Source: Ruminococcus sp. (GTDB lineage: Bacteria; Bacillota; Clostridia; Oscillospirales; Ruminococcaceae). Taken from it: a DNA stretch of 52,718 nucleotides. Below the pieces are notes generated by a model. It saw only the letters and a program-made list of their open reading frames with translations. It did no database searches and had not been told where the DNA came from. Position numbers and translations under genes: made by a program. The stretch covers positions 1 to 52,718 of the forward strand of contig JAAVHI010000084.1 of NCBI GenBank assembly GCA_014799785.1, read 5' to 3'. Position 1 is the first letter of the stretch, and each line of letters begins with the position of its first letter. Below, one piece after another: positions 32,929 to 40,733 of the stretch.

Positions 32929-33201
32929 ATGGTATGGATAAAAGATATTTGGGTTTATTTTTTAGATGAAAACTATGTTGAAGAAGCCTATTTAAATCGC
33001 TGCAATGATGAGGTATATTTTTTTAAGCAGGGTGACGATATACCCGAAGATATGGTTAAAATCCCCAGAAAGTTTAAAAAAGTCGGACTTCTTCGGGATT
33101 TTATTGAAGAAAATTGTGATAACAAATTAAAAAGATTAGCAGCGGGTTGTACAGATGAGGAGCTGCGGGATCTTTATCATTGCAATTATTCTTATGCTTA
33201 A
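32929..33201 (+). CDS. Hypothetical AT-rich protein, 90 residues
   Basis: I do not recognise this protein. It starts MVWIKDIWVYFLDENYVEEA, is acidic with aromatic clusters, and ends in a helical segment (LRDFIEENCDNKLKRLAAGC). The AAAGGAG site 8 nt upstream of ATG 32929 is good. Base composition is clearly richer in A+T than neighbouring genes, a sign of recent transfer. It overlaps the next small gene by 8 nt. Size, acidity and pairing resemble immunity-type proteins, but nothing proves this. Confidence 0.6.
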   Translation: MVWIKDIWVYFLDENYVEEAYLNRCNDEVYFFKQGDDIPEDMVKIPRKFKKVGLLRDFIEENCDNKLKRLAAGCTDEELRDLYHCNYSYA

Positions 33202-33352
33202 TATCGAGGATAATTTTTATTCGGGCTGGATACCTTACGGCAAGAAAAAAATTTTTGAGTATGTTAAAAATTGGTGTGCCGATAACGGATTTAAGTATAC
33301 CGAAAAAGAGCCTGATAAATATGGCAAATATACTTATTTAGATTGTTTATAA
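33194..33352 (+). CDS. Hypothetical AT-rich protein, 52 residues
   Basis: A 52-residue frame starts MLNIEDNFYSGWIPYGKKK and ends in an Asp/Tyr-rich segment (KYGKYTYLDCL). The start overlaps the previous gene by 8 nt, so translation could be coupled. There is no good independent ribosome site. It is AT-rich like its partner. It may be a fragment of a larger foreign gene. Confidence 0.45.
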   Translation: MLNIEDNFYSGWIPYGKKKIFEYVKNWCADNGFKYTEKEPDKYGKYTYLDCL

Positions 33353-33405
33353 TTATAAAAAACAGTAACTGCCGTTTTAAATAAAATTTTGAAAGGAAGA
33401 TCTTT

Positions 33406-33642
33406 ATGCCGCATATTTCGTTAAAAATGTTAAAGGGACGCACTGAGGAACAGAAAAAAGCTGCCGCGGATAAGCTTACAGCCGCACTTTGCGAGGCTCT
33501 CGGCTGCGGGGACGGTCACGTTACCGTCGGTATCGAGGACTACACCGCCGAGGAATGGCAGAAAGTTTTTGCGGAGGATATCGAGGGCAAAGCCGATACT
33601 CTCTACAGAAAGCCAAACTACGACCCAAAAAGCCTGCTGTAA
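33406..33642 (+). CDS. 4-oxalocrotonate tautomerase family protein
   Basis: The 78-residue protein begins MPHISLKML, giving the catalytic N-terminal Pro after Met removal, with KLTAALCEALG and a VTVGIEDYTAEEW segment typical of the family. Tautomerases of this size act on keto-enol substrates; the physiological substrate is not inferable. It lies 12 nt upstream of the DNA glycosylase gene, so they are likely cotranscribed. Start ATG follows GAAAGGAAG. Confidence 0.88.
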   Translation: MPHISLKMLKGRTEEQKKAAADKLTAALCEALGCGDGHVTVGIEDYTAEEWQKVFAEDIEGKADTLYRKPNYDPKSLL

Positions 33643-33654
33643 GGAGATCATGAC

Positions 33655-34467
33655 ATGGACTATCTGAAAAAAGGCGGGGATATCCTGCTGAAAACCCCCG
33701 ACCTTGACTTGGACGAAACTCTGGACTGCGGTCAGGCGTTCCGCTGGGAACGTCTCGGCAGCGGTTCGGACTGTACATATCACGGCTTTATGCTGAACAC
33801 ACCGCTGACGGTCTCCGCGGAAAAGGATTTTTTTATTTTTCACGATACGGACGAGGAAACGTTCCAAAGGGTCTGGATACCCTATTTTGACCTTGAAACG
33901 GACTATACGGAAATAAAAGAAATACTGTCCCGCGACGTTACTCTTGAAAAAGCCTGCGCCTATGCGGGCGGAATACGGCTTCTCCGTCAGGACAGCTGGG
34001 AATCCCTTTGCTCCTTTATTATTTCGCAGAACAACAATATCCCCCGGATAAAGGGCATAATCGGACGGCTTTGCGAAATGTATGGCGGATTTCCCGACTA
34101 TACGCAGATGAAAGGTATAGTCCCCGACGACCTTGCTTCCCTGCGTGCGGGCTTTCGTGCGAAATACATAGCGGACTGCGTGGAAAAGCTCAACAGCGGC
34201 GAGATAGTCATTGACGAGGTAAAAAGGCTTCCCGTGGACGAGGCAAGAAAGGTGCTTATGACAATAAAGGGCGTGGGTCCCAAGGTTGCAGACTGCGCGC
34301 TTCTGTACGGTATGCACAGGATAGAGTGCGTCCCAATGGACGTATGGATGAAGCGGGTCATGGAGCAGTTCTATCCCGACGGCTTCCCAGAATTTGTGCT
34401 GCCCTATGCGGGTATTGCACAGCAGTATCTTTTCCACTATATGCGAACGGGAGGACAGGGCGAATGA
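33655..34467 (+). CDS. 8-oxoguanine DNA glycosylase/AP lyase (OGG1 type)
   Basis: The 270-residue base-excision repair enzyme has an N-terminal OGG domain with ETLDCGQAFRWE, and the HhH-GPD domain LMTIKGVGPKVADCALLYG with catalytic Lys210. It is followed by VPMDVW with the assisting Asp229. It removes oxidised guanine and cleaves the DNA strand. Length matches clostridial homologues. Its stop overlaps the start of the next gene (ATGA), with GGAGGA inside its end. Confidence 0.92.
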   Translation: MDYLKKGGDILLKTPDLDLDETLDCGQAFRWERLGSGSDCTYHGFMLNTPLTVSAEKDFFIFHDTDEETFQRVWIPYFDLETDYTEIKEILSRDVTLEKACAYAGGIRLLRQDSWESLCSFIISQNNNIPRIKGIIGRLCEMYGGFPDYTQMKGIVPDDLASLRAGFRAKYIADCVEKLNSGEIVIDEVKRLPVDEARKVLMTIKGVGPKVADCALLYGMHRIECVPMDVWMKRVMEQFYPDGFPEFVLPYAGIAQQYLFHYMRTGGQGE

Positions 34468-34982
34468 TAAAACCGGCGTGGCTCTCGGTCATTTGCGGCA
34501 GTAATAAATTTACGGAAACCTTTACCGACAACCCCGTCAACTGGGTGAAATGGGTAATAGTCCTGATTGTGTTTGTTGCGGGCTTTTTTATCGCTTTCAA
34601 GGTGGAAAAGCTGTTTGAACCCATACTGGAAAGCCGTGAAAGAAAAAAGCAAATTGCTCTGGAGCGTGGGAACGTTATAGAAGCGAAGCTGCTTACAAGC
34701 AGCAGGCGAAACTACCGCGAGCCGGGCGCGGACGAGTGGTCTGGGAAATACGAGTACACCGTCGGCGGCAAGACTAAAATCTATCACGCCACATTTTACC
34801 ATATCACGCCTCCCCATGTTTTGCGGCTTTATTATGTGAATGATCCCAAAAAGCTGTTCAGCATGGAGGAATATCACTACGACCTTGGAAAGGGTCTGCT
34901 TCTGTTCCCGATACGGTTTCTGCCGTTTATACTGGGCGGGCTGGCTGTGTTTCTGCTTGGGGCGGAAATGGGCGGAGTGTAA
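34464..34982 (+). CDS. Hypothetical membrane protein, 172 residues
   Basis: I do not recognise a family. It has a transmembrane helix at about residues 28-47 (VKWVIVLIVFVAGFFIAFKV), a soluble mid-part with a beta-rich motif (GKYEYTVGGKTKIYHATFYH), and a C-terminal hydrophobic hairpin (FPIRFLPFILGGLAVFLLGA). The layout resembles DUF3592-type sensor proteins, which have two helices flanking a small extracytoplasmic domain. It overlaps the glycosylase stop by 4 nt, so it is translationally coupled to it. Confidence 0.65.
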   Translation: MIKPAWLSVICGSNKFTETFTDNPVNWVKWVIVLIVFVAGFFIAFKVEKLFEPILESRERKKQIALERGNVIEAKLLTSSRRNYREPGADEWSGKYEYTVGGKTKIYHATFYHITPPHVLRLYYVNDPKKLFSMEEYHYDLGKGLLLFPIRFLPFILGGLAVFLLGAEMGGV

Positions 34983-35035
34983 TTTCATAGAGAAAGGTTC
35001 AAATCGAAACGCTAAAAAGAATATTATTTTATATA

Positions 35036-35064
35036 TTGACAAAAATAAGTTTGTATGCTACAAT
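35036..35064 (+). promoter_or_regulatory. Promoter of the putative antitoxin RNA
   Basis: TTGACA at 35036-35041, a 17 bp spacer, TACAAT at 35059-35064. The predicted start is near 35071, and no reading frame with a ribosome site follows before the terminator. Confidence 0.75.
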
Positions 35065-35071
35065 TGTATAC

Positions 35072-35112
35072 GAGAAAAGAATAGTGATTCAATCTATACT
35101 GATGGTCATTTT
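35072..35112 (+). repeat. Direct repeats of the antitoxin RNA (DRa/DRb-like)
   Basis: DRa-like GAGAAAAGAATA (35072-35083) and DRb-like ATACTGATGGTCATTTT (35096-35112) recur at 35263-35274 and 35284-35300 inside the toxin gene start, with 12 and 9 nt between the two blocks. Confidence 0.8.
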
Positions 35113-35122
35113 GAAATCACAC

Positions 35123-35155
35123 AAAAAAACCCGAGGCGGCAACCTCGGGTTTTTT
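35123..35155. terminator. Shared bidirectional terminator of toxin and antitoxin
   Basis: A7 CCCGAGG CGGCAA CCTCGGG T6: symmetric A- and T-runs make it active in both directions, so both RNAs end here and overlap by about 33 nt. Confidence 0.9.
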
Positions 35156-35189
35156 GTCGTTTCTATAATGTCTGTGGCGCTGCCGTCTT

Positions 35190-35297
35190 TTACTTCTTTC
35201 TGCTGTTTAGCCACTTGATCAGGCAGTCATAAAGGAAGTTTGCTATGACGCCTGCAATAACAGAGAAAAGAATACCTAACAAAATACTGATGATCAT
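35190..35297 (-). CDS. Small hydrophobic type I toxin, Fst/Ldr-like
   Basis: The 35-residue peptide begins MIISILLGILFSVIAGVIAN and ends in KWLNSRKK. It has a single membrane helix with an internal Gly, a WL near its end and a basic tail, the layout of Fst/Ldr-superfamily membrane toxins. ATG 35297 is preceded by a near-perfect AAAGGAGGTGA site. It has its own promoter and converges on the antitoxin RNA, whose repeats cover the start codon and codons 1-5 and 8-12. No other small ORF in the gap has comparable signals. Confidence 0.82.
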   Translation of the reverse strand: MIISILLGILFSVIAGVIANFLYDCLIKWLNSRKK

Positions 35298-35348
35298 TTT
35301 TACTCACCTCCTTTCCGCTGCACGCGGATCAGAGTTGGCAGCACGTTT

Positions 35349-35377
35349 ATTATATCATATTTGTCGAATTTTGGCAA
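35349..35377 (-). promoter_or_regulatory. Promoter of the type I toxin
   Basis: On the minus strand TTGCCA (35377-35372), a 17 bp spacer and TATAAT (35354-35349). It gives a leader of about 45 nt. Confidence 0.8.
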
Positions 35378-35393
35378 GAATCATAAGCAGCGT

Positions 35394-35422
35394 TTGACAA
35401 ATCTGCCGAAAAGTGGTATTAT
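35394..35422 (+). promoter_or_regulatory. Promoter of the DUF6062 gene
   Basis: TTGACA at 35394-35399, a 17 bp spacer, TATTAT at 35417-35422; divergent from the toxin promoter, with the two -35 boxes 16 bp apart. Confidence 0.75.
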
Positions 35423-35462
35423 TAAATAAAATCATAGACAGTAAACCGAAAGGAGCATATAA

Positions 35463-36146
35463 ATGCGTGAAAGTATTTTAACAATACCAATAAGCGAAAT
35501 TCTCGACCCCAAGGATGGCTGTCCCATATGCCGAATGAGGAATATGCTGGAACAGCGTACCGTTGAGTACATCATGGGCGCGGCAATGATGGAACCCGAC
35601 GTGCGTATCGAGACAAACCGCGCGGGCTTCTGCCACACCCATTTTCAGCAGATGTTAAAGCAGAAGAACCGTCTTTCCCTTGCGCTTATGCTGCAAACTC
35701 ATTTAGAAGAGGTTGACAGACAGCTTTTCTCACGCAAAAAGCTGTTTGAACCCAAAAACGCCCGCAAGGCAAAGCTTTCCGAGATAAACGAGACCTGTTT
35801 CGTTTGCGAAAAGGTGGACTGGGGCATGGAGCGTCTTATGCGGACTTTCTTTGAAATGTATGGTCAGCAGGATTTCCGCACGCTATTAGCCAAGCAGGAA
35901 TTTGTATGTCTGCCCCACTACGACCTTCTGCAGTCCCTTGCGCCTGCGTACTTGCAGAAAGCCGAGCTGGAGAGCTTTAACAAACTTATCGGCGGACTTA
36001 CCGAAAAGTACATCGCATCGCTCTATGAGGACGTTTCCCACTACTGCTCCATGTACGACTACCGCAACACCGGCAAGGACGCGGACTGGGGCAACTCCCG
36101 CGACAGCATAGAGCGCGCTATAAAGTTTCTTGTTTCGAGAGAATGA
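35463..36146 (+). CDS. DUF6062-family Cys-rich protein
   Basis: The 227-residue cytoplasmic protein has two repeats of a putative metal-binding pattern: CPICRMRN followed by FCHTH, and CFVCEKVDW followed by CLPHYD. The CxxC...CxxH spacing suggests two zinc or iron-sulphur sites. DUF6062 is widespread in Oscillospirales with unknown function. Start ATG 35463 follows AAAGGAG. Monocistronic, closed by a strong terminator. Confidence 0.8.
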   Translation: MRESILTIPISEILDPKDGCPICRMRNMLEQRTVEYIMGAAMMEPDVRIETNRAGFCHTHFQQMLKQKNRLSLALMLQTHLEEVDRQLFSRKKLFEPKNARKAKLSEINETCFVCEKVDWGMERLMRTFFEMYGQQDFRTLLAKQEFVCLPHYDLLQSLAPAYLQKAELESFNKLIGGLTEKYIASLYEDVSHYCSMYDYRNTGKDADWGNSRDSIERAIKFLVSRE

Positions 36147-36159
36147 TTTTAGTTATAAA

Positions 36160-36192
36160 AAAGCAGCCTGTTTTCTGACACAGGCTGCTTTT
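36160..36192. terminator. Bidirectional terminator between DUF6062 gene and asnB
   Basis: AAAGCAGCCTGT / ACAGGCTGCTTT forms an 11-12 bp stem with A- and T-runs on its two sides. Confidence 0.9.
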
Positions 36193-36196
36193 TTCA

Positions 36197-38023
36197 TTAT
36201 TCAAAATAAACCTTGTACCACACAAGGAAAATAAATATTGTCCATATCTTGCGGCTGTTGTCGTACTTGCCGTCGCGGTGTTCGTCAAGCAGATTTATCA
36301 ACAGCTCTGTGTTGAAAAAATGCTCTGCGGCGGGAGATGTAAAATGCTCCTTGACAATGCCGTAGTATTTGTCCTCTTTTAGCCACACGCGGATAGGTAC
36401 GGGGAAGCCCAGCTTTTTCTTGTTTGCCGTCTGGGGCGGAGCAGCCCTCAGAGCCGCCTTTCTCATGGCAAACTTTGTATTTTCATCGGTGACGCGGTAC
36501 TTTGCGGGAATCCTCTCCGCAACCGCCATGACCTCCTTGTCGAGGAACGGCACGCGAAGCTCCAAGCTGTTCGCCATGGACATCTTATCCGCTTTCAGCA
36601 GAATATCTCCCGTCATCCACAGATGCAGATCGAGATACTGCATTTTAGTAACGGCGTCGGCGTCCTTGACCTTGTCATAGAACGGCTTTGTGATCTCTGT
36701 GGCAGGGGGAGCGTCCGTCTTTATTTTCAGCAGAGCCTTACGGTCCTTTTCGCTGAACATATAGGCGTTGCCGATAAAACGTTCCTCCAAGTCCTTTCCG
36801 CGGCGGACGAGGAAGTTCACTCCTCTTTTTGCCGGAAGCTTTTCCGCGACCGCTCCGATAGCCCGCCTTATGGGACGTGGAACAGCGTTGTAGGCAGGCA
36901 CCGACATAGGCTCCTTGTATATGTTGTAGCCGCCGAAAATTTCGTCTGCGCCCTCACCCGAAAGCACCACCTTTACGTACTCCGAAGCCTTGTTGCAGAC
37001 GAAGTACAGCGCAATGCAGGAGGGGTCGGCAAGGGGTTCGTCCATGTGGTACTGTATCTTGGAAATGTTGTTCCAGTACTCTTCTGGAGTGATGACCTTG
37101 CTGATGTTTTCTTTGCCGATGTATTTGGAGAATTCCTTTGCCCAGCCTATCTCGTTGTACTTTTCGTCCTCGCCGAAGCCGACGGTAAAGGTCTTGTCAA
37201 CGTTTGCAACAGAAGCCACATAGCTGGAATCCACGCCGCTGGAAAGGAAGCTTCCCACTTCAACGTCTGAAATCTTGTGCGCCTCCACCGAGTTGTGGAA
37301 AACGTCGGAAATCTCGTCCACCCATTTGTCCAGATCGGGATTTTCGTCGGGGTCGAAGTGAATGTCCCAGTAGCGGGAAATATCAAGCTTTCCGTCCGCA
37401 TACTTGAAGCAGTGCGCGGGAGGAAGCTTGTAAACGTCCTTGAAAAAGGTCTCGGCGGTGGGTGAGTACTGGAACGTCAGATAGTTTTCCAGAGCCGCTT
37501 CGTTAAGCTCCTTTTTGAAATCGGGGTGGACAAGGAACGCCTTTATCTCCGAGCCGAACATGAACGTGCCGTTCATCTTGGCGTAGTACAGCGGCTTTAT
37601 GCCGAAGAAGTCCCGCGCGCCGAAAAGCTCTTTTTTTACGGTGTCCCAAATGACGAACGCGAACATACCCCGAAGCTTGTTCAGCAGCTTTTCGCCGTAC
37701 TCCTCGTAGCCGTGGAGGACTACCTCCGAATCGGCGTTGCTGTTGAATTTGTGTCCCGCGGCAATAAGCTCCTCGCGGATAGACTGATAGTTGTAGACCT
37801 CGCCGTTGAAAAGCAGTATCTTGGTTCTGTCCTCGTTGTACATAGGCTGGTCGCCCGAAGCTGTGATGTCGATAATGCTGAGACGGCGGAAACCGAGGGC
37901 GATATCGCCGTCAACGTGCTTTCCGCCCGAATCGGGGCCGCGGTGTCTGATTTTTTCCATCATAGCTTCGACAATTTTATTTGAATCGTTCTGTGTATTT
38001 GTAAAGCCAACAAAGCCGCACAT
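36197..38023 (-). CDS. asnB: Asparagine synthase, glutamine-hydrolysing
   Basis: The 608-residue enzyme makes asparagine from aspartate, ATP and glutamine. The N-terminal class II glutaminase begins with Cys2 (MCGFVGF), followed by RHRGPDSGG, RRLSIID and LFNGEVYNY. The C-terminal synthetase has the PP-loop SSGVDSS near residue 262 and SGEGADEIFGGY. Full length, no defects. Start ATG 38023 follows GGAGG 9 nt upstream. In some Firmicutes paralogues amidate peptidoglycan (mDAP amidation), but the domain order here cannot distinguish this. Confidence 0.95.
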   Translation of the reverse strand: MCGFVGFTNTQNDSNKIVEAMMEKIRHRGPDSGGKHVDGDIALGFRRLSIIDITASGDQPMYNEDRTKILLFNGEVYNYQSIREELIAAGHKFNSNADSEVVLHGYEEYGEKLLNKLRGMFAFVIWDTVKKELFGARDFFGIKPLYYAKMNGTFMFGSEIKAFLVHPDFKKELNEAALENYLTFQYSPTAETFFKDVYKLPPAHCFKYADGKLDISRYWDIHFDPDENPDLDKWVDEISDVFHNSVEAHKISDVEVGSFLSSGVDSSYVASVANVDKTFTVGFGEDEKYNEIGWAKEFSKYIGKENISKVITPEEYWNNISKIQYHMDEPLADPSCIALYFVCNKASEYVKVVLSGEGADEIFGGYNIYKEPMSVPAYNAVPRPIRRAIGAVAEKLPAKRGVNFLVRRGKDLEERFIGNAYMFSEKDRKALLKIKTDAPPATEITKPFYDKVKDADAVTKMQYLDLHLWMTGDILLKADKMSMANSLELRVPFLDKEVMAVAERIPAKYRVTDENTKFAMRKAALRAAPPQTANKKKLGFPVPIRVWLKEDKYYGIVKEHFTSPAAEHFFNTELLINLLDEHRDGKYDNSRKIWTIFIFLVWYKVYFE

Positions 38024-38230
38024 AAGTAAAAACCTCCGTCTTTTGCCAATATATATATAGAAATTATACTTTATAATTATACTCTATTATACCGGATTTT
38101 GCAAGAGAAAAAAATCTTTTGGGGGAAAAATGATTTTATAGGAGTAAATTTTTATTTAACGGGGTACGGTTTTGTAGGGCGGGGAAAGTCTCATTTTATA
38201 AAAATAAATCAACTAACCGATAAATCTACC

Positions 38231-38247
38231 CGCCCCCTTGAGGGGGC
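38231..38247. other. Palindrome and remnants in the asnB upstream region
   Basis: The 407 bp between asnB and the CNNM gene hold several TATAAT-like boxes on the minus strand (38040-38100), a GCCCCCTTGAGGGGGC hairpin at about 38231-38247, a GCCCGCGGGGC hairpin at about 38293-38303, and the family A fragment at 38308-38326. No gene is seen. The minus-strand asnB promoter probably lies among the boxes, but no good -35 could be fixed. Confidence 0.45.
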
Positions 38248-38307
38248 ATAACAAAATTAATGTTCTGAACATTTTACATTGGAGGAGACTCAGCCCGCGG
38301 GGCTCCC

Positions 38308-38326
38308 CGCTAAATCAAAATTTATC
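38308..38326 (+). repeat. Fragment of dispersed repeat family A
   Basis: The terminal block CGCTAAATCAAAATTTATC of the family A elements at both window edges recurs here with identical sequence, next to short hairpins. It is followed by the promoter of the next gene, as in copy 1. Confidence 0.65.
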
Positions 38327-38359
38327 TGAAAATTATCACCGAAAAATTTCCAAAAAGTC

Positions 38360-38388
38360 TTGCAAACGCTCCGTAAATATGCTATGAT
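38360..38388 (+). promoter_or_regulatory. Promoter of the CNNM/CBS gene
   Basis: TTGCAA at 38360-38365 and TATGAT at 38383-38388 have a 17 bp spacer. An overlapping TATAAT at 38388-38393 lacks a partner. Confidence 0.6.
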
Positions 38389-38430
38389 ATAATTTATTAT
38401 ATTTAACAGGAAAGGCATGGTAAAATTACT

Positions 38431-39687
38431 GTGAAGTACATAGCAATTGCGCTGCTTTTGGTTATGTCCGCGCTGTTTTCGTCAATGGAGACGGCGTTTT
38501 CGTCGGTAAATAAAATTCGTCTCAAGCATGACGCCGCAAACGGCAATAAAAGAGCCGCCCGCGCTCTGAAGATAGCGGAAAGCTTTGACAAGGCTCTGAC
38601 CACTATTTTGGTGGGAAACAATATCGTGAATATCCTTTCGTCTTCGCTGGGTACGATTATTTTTACGCAGATATTCGGCGCGGCAGGCGTAGCGGTGTCA
38701 ACAGCAATAATGACCGTTCTGGTGCTTATTTTCGGAGAAATAATCCCAAAATCATTCGCAAAGCAGAACGCCGAAAAATGCTCTCTTGCTTTTGCGGGAC
38801 TTCTCGGCGGTATAATGTGGATACTCACGCCGATATCATCGGTGTTTCTGTTCCTGCAAAGGGCGGTGTCGAAGCTGTCCAAGCCCGACAACTCCCCGAA
38901 CTTTACCGAGGACGAGCTGAAATACATCATCGACGAGATCGAGGATCAGGGCGTTCTTGAAGAGCAGGAAAGCAATCTGGTGCGTTCCGCTCTGGAGTTT
39001 GACGAGACCACCGTGGAGCAGATACTTCTCCCGCGCGTAAAGGTGGTCGCCGTAGAGCGGAGCGAGGATATCGAAAAGATAAAGGAAATTTTCATACGCG
39101 ACAGGTACACGAGACTTCCCGTGTACGACAAATCGGTGGACAACATTATCGGTCTTATCAACGAAAAGGATTTCTGGGCTATGATAATGGAGCCGGACGC
39201 AAAGCCCTCCAATATTGAGGGGATTATCCAAAAGGCTTTGTATGTGTCCGAAATGAAGCTTATTTCGGAGGTGCTGTACGATATGCAGCGCACCAAGATA
39301 CACATGGCGATAGTTAAAGATCAGTACGGCGGAACAAGCGGTATCGTCACAATGGAGGACATTATCGAGGAGCTTGTGGGCGAGATCTACGACGAAAACG
39401 ACGAGATCATCGACAGCGTTGTGGAGGTCGCAGAAAACGTCTACGACGTGCAGGCGGACATGAACATAAGCGACCTGCTCGAACGTCTGGAGCTTCCCGA
39501 AGATCTTATCGAGACCGACAGCAACACCGTTGGCGGCTGGGTAATGGAGCTTTTCGGGCGCATACCCGAAACGGACGCGTCCATAACAAGCGGTATCTTC
39601 ACGGTAACGGTGCTTGAAGCCGACGAGCAGTCGGTGTCGAAGGTTGGCATAAAGATAGATATGCCCGAAGAAAAAAACGAAGAATAG
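38431..39687 (+). CDS. CNNM/CorC-type membrane protein with CBS domains (hemolysin-family)
   Basis: The 418-residue protein has the DUF21/CNNM transmembrane domain (about four helices; SALFSSMETAFSSVNKIRLK at the N-terminus), then a CBS pair (DETTVEQILLPRVKV, RYTRLPVYDKS, and IVKDQYGGTSGIVTMEDIIEELVGEI). A C-terminal CorC_HlyC transporter-associated domain closes it. Such proteins (B. subtilis YhdP, YrkA) function in magnesium efflux or tolerance; hemolysin naming is historical. The start is GTG 38431. Ends in a bidirectional terminator. Confidence 0.9.
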   Translation: MKYIAIALLLVMSALFSSMETAFSSVNKIRLKHDAANGNKRAARALKIAESFDKALTTILVGNNIVNILSSSLGTIIFTQIFGAAGVAVSTAIMTVLVLIFGEIIPKSFAKQNAEKCSLAFAGLLGGIMWILTPISSVFLFLQRAVSKLSKPDNSPNFTEDELKYIIDEIEDQGVLEEQESNLVRSALEFDETTVEQILLPRVKVVAVERSEDIEKIKEIFIRDRYTRLPVYDKSVDNIIGLINEKDFWAMIMEPDAKPSNIEGIIQKALYVSEMKLISEVLYDMQRTKIHMAIVKDQYGGTSGIVTMEDIIEELVGEIYDENDEIIDSVVEVAENVYDVQADMNISDLLERLELPEDLIETDSNTVGGWVMELFGRIPETDASITSGIFTVTVLEADEQSVSKVGIKIDMPEEKNEE

Positions 39688-39689
39688 AA

Positions 39690-39720
39690 AAATGCTCTCC
39701 GCACAGGCGGGGAGCATTTT
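39690..39720. terminator. Bidirectional terminator after the CNNM gene
   Basis: AAAATGCTCTCCGC ACAG GCGGGGAGCATTTT forms a stem of more than 12 bp, between converging genes. Confidence 0.9.
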
Positions 39721-39728
39721 TGATTTGA

Positions 39729-40733
39729 TTATTCACAGCTTATTGTAAGGTCTCCTATGCGGACTTCCGCGATCTCGTCGGGCATTATTATCCGCATATG
39801 TTCGCCGTCCAGCCTGAACAGGAATACTTCGTTTTCCGCTCCGCTGCTGCCGTTTACTCCGATATTGTCAAGTACCTCGCCGCTTTTCAGCACGACCGCG
39901 CTGTCCTCAAAATGCATGGAATCGCCGCCGTCAAGCGAACCTGCGGTAACGAGTATACTTATTGGACTTATAGCTATCTTTTCTATTCGGCAGGAATAGC
40001 CGTCCTCAAACGCGGCGGTCTCGTCAACGACAATTATTTTTCTGCCCGAAACAGGGACGGCTTCTATGTCAAATTCTATCTCGACCCTTTCGGCGATCAC
40101 GTTCTGTGAAACAGCCAAGCCGCTGTACAGCCTCTCGTTTACAATGTGGATATGGTCTCCGACGGAAAATCCTCCGCCCGCGTACAGATCGCACTGAACC
40201 GTTACCGCTCCGTCCTCCGCCTTTGCTATCACAGACCACGTTTCGCCCTGCACGCCCGACTGCAATACGTGATTTTCACCTGCGGCGCTATAGGCAAAGC
40301 CGCTTTGAAGCGGAAAATTTTCCTCCGCGGGAATGATAGGCGTACCGTCGGTTCGGCGCACTTCAAGTCCGTAGAAGAGAAAATCGTCTATAATGTACGG
40401 ATCGACTATCTCAAAGGAGTAGCCCTTGTCCCCGCGTATCTCCACATTTCCGAGTACAGCCGAATAATCGTCAAAGGTTTTTCCGCTTTCCGTAAGCTTT
40501 TCCGCGCTGCTGCCGAAAAATCTGCCGAACCAGCCCGCTCCGGAAGCGTACACGCCAAGACCCAGAACCAAAACCGTAAGAACGGCGGCGGGTACGATTA
40601 CTGCAAGCTTTGCCGATATTTTCCTTTTCGGAGGGGCGGCTTCGCTTTTAAATGCAAGAACACGTTCCACAAGCTCCTCCGAGGGAACTGTACGTTCAAA
40701 TGCTTTTTTGAAAATTTCACTGTTGTTCATCAT
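39729..40733 (-). CDS. Anti-sigma-factor-like membrane protein (pair 1)
   Basis: The 334-residue protein has a short cytoplasmic N-terminus of about 40 residues, one transmembrane helix (AKLAVIVPAAVLTVLVLGLGVY) and a large beta-rich extracytoplasmic domain. The layout and its position (overlapping the end of an ECF sigma gene by 17 nt) match DUF4179-type anti-sigma factors, which hold the sigma factor at the membrane. The cytoplasmic part lacks a ZAS zinc motif. Start ATG 40733 (or 40730) follows GGAGG. The signal sensed is unknown. Confidence 0.7.
   Translation of the reverse strand: MMNNSEIFKKAFERTVPSEELVERVLAFKSEAAPPKRKISAKLAVIVPAAVLTVLVLGLGVYASGAGWFGRFFGSSAEKLTESGKTFDDYSAVLGNVEIRGDKGYSFEIVDPYIIDDFLFYGLEVRRTDGTPIIPAEENFPLQSGFAYSAAGENHVLQSGVQGETWSVIAKAEDGAVTVQCDLYAGGGFSVGDHIHIVNERLYSGLAVSQNVIAERVEIEFDIEAVPVSGRKIIVVDETAAFEDGYSCRIEKIAISPISILVTAGSLDGGDSMHFEDSAVVLKSGEVLDNIGVNGSSGAENEVFLFRLDGEHMRIIMPDEIAEVRIGDLTISCE

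Larger units (their letters stand above)
35071..35156 (+). ncRNA. Putative antitoxin RNA of a par/fst-type type I system
   Basis: A transcript of about 85 nt from the preceding promoter would end at the 35123-35155 hairpin. Its first half repeats, in order and on the same strand, the sequence lying antisense to the toxin's translation start: GAGAAAAGAATA (35072-35083, repeated at 35263-35274) and ATACTGATGGTCATTTT (35096-35112, repeated with one mismatch at 35284-35300). Thus it can base-pair with the toxin mRNA over the ATG and early codons, and the two transcripts also overlap at the shared terminator. This is the arrangement of RNA II of par from plasmid pAD1. Confidence 0.75.

Noticed and set aside
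33194..33352. Longer 65-residue version starting at 33155
   Set aside because: The extra N-terminal residues overlap the preceding gene by 47 nt with no ribosome site; the ATG at 33194 gives a shorter overlap.
35071..35156. Plus-strand transcript as a short protein gene
   Set aside because: No start codon with a ribosome site lies between the promoter and the terminator.
35190..35297. Phage holin or signal-peptide fragment
   Set aside because: No phage genes adjoin it, and the antisense RNA with matching repeats and shared terminator is specific for a type I toxin.
38431..39687. Hemolysin toxin
   Set aside because: The name comes from early annotation; the DUF21/CBS/CorC architecture points to a magnesium-related membrane protein, and no secretion or pore-forming feature is present.
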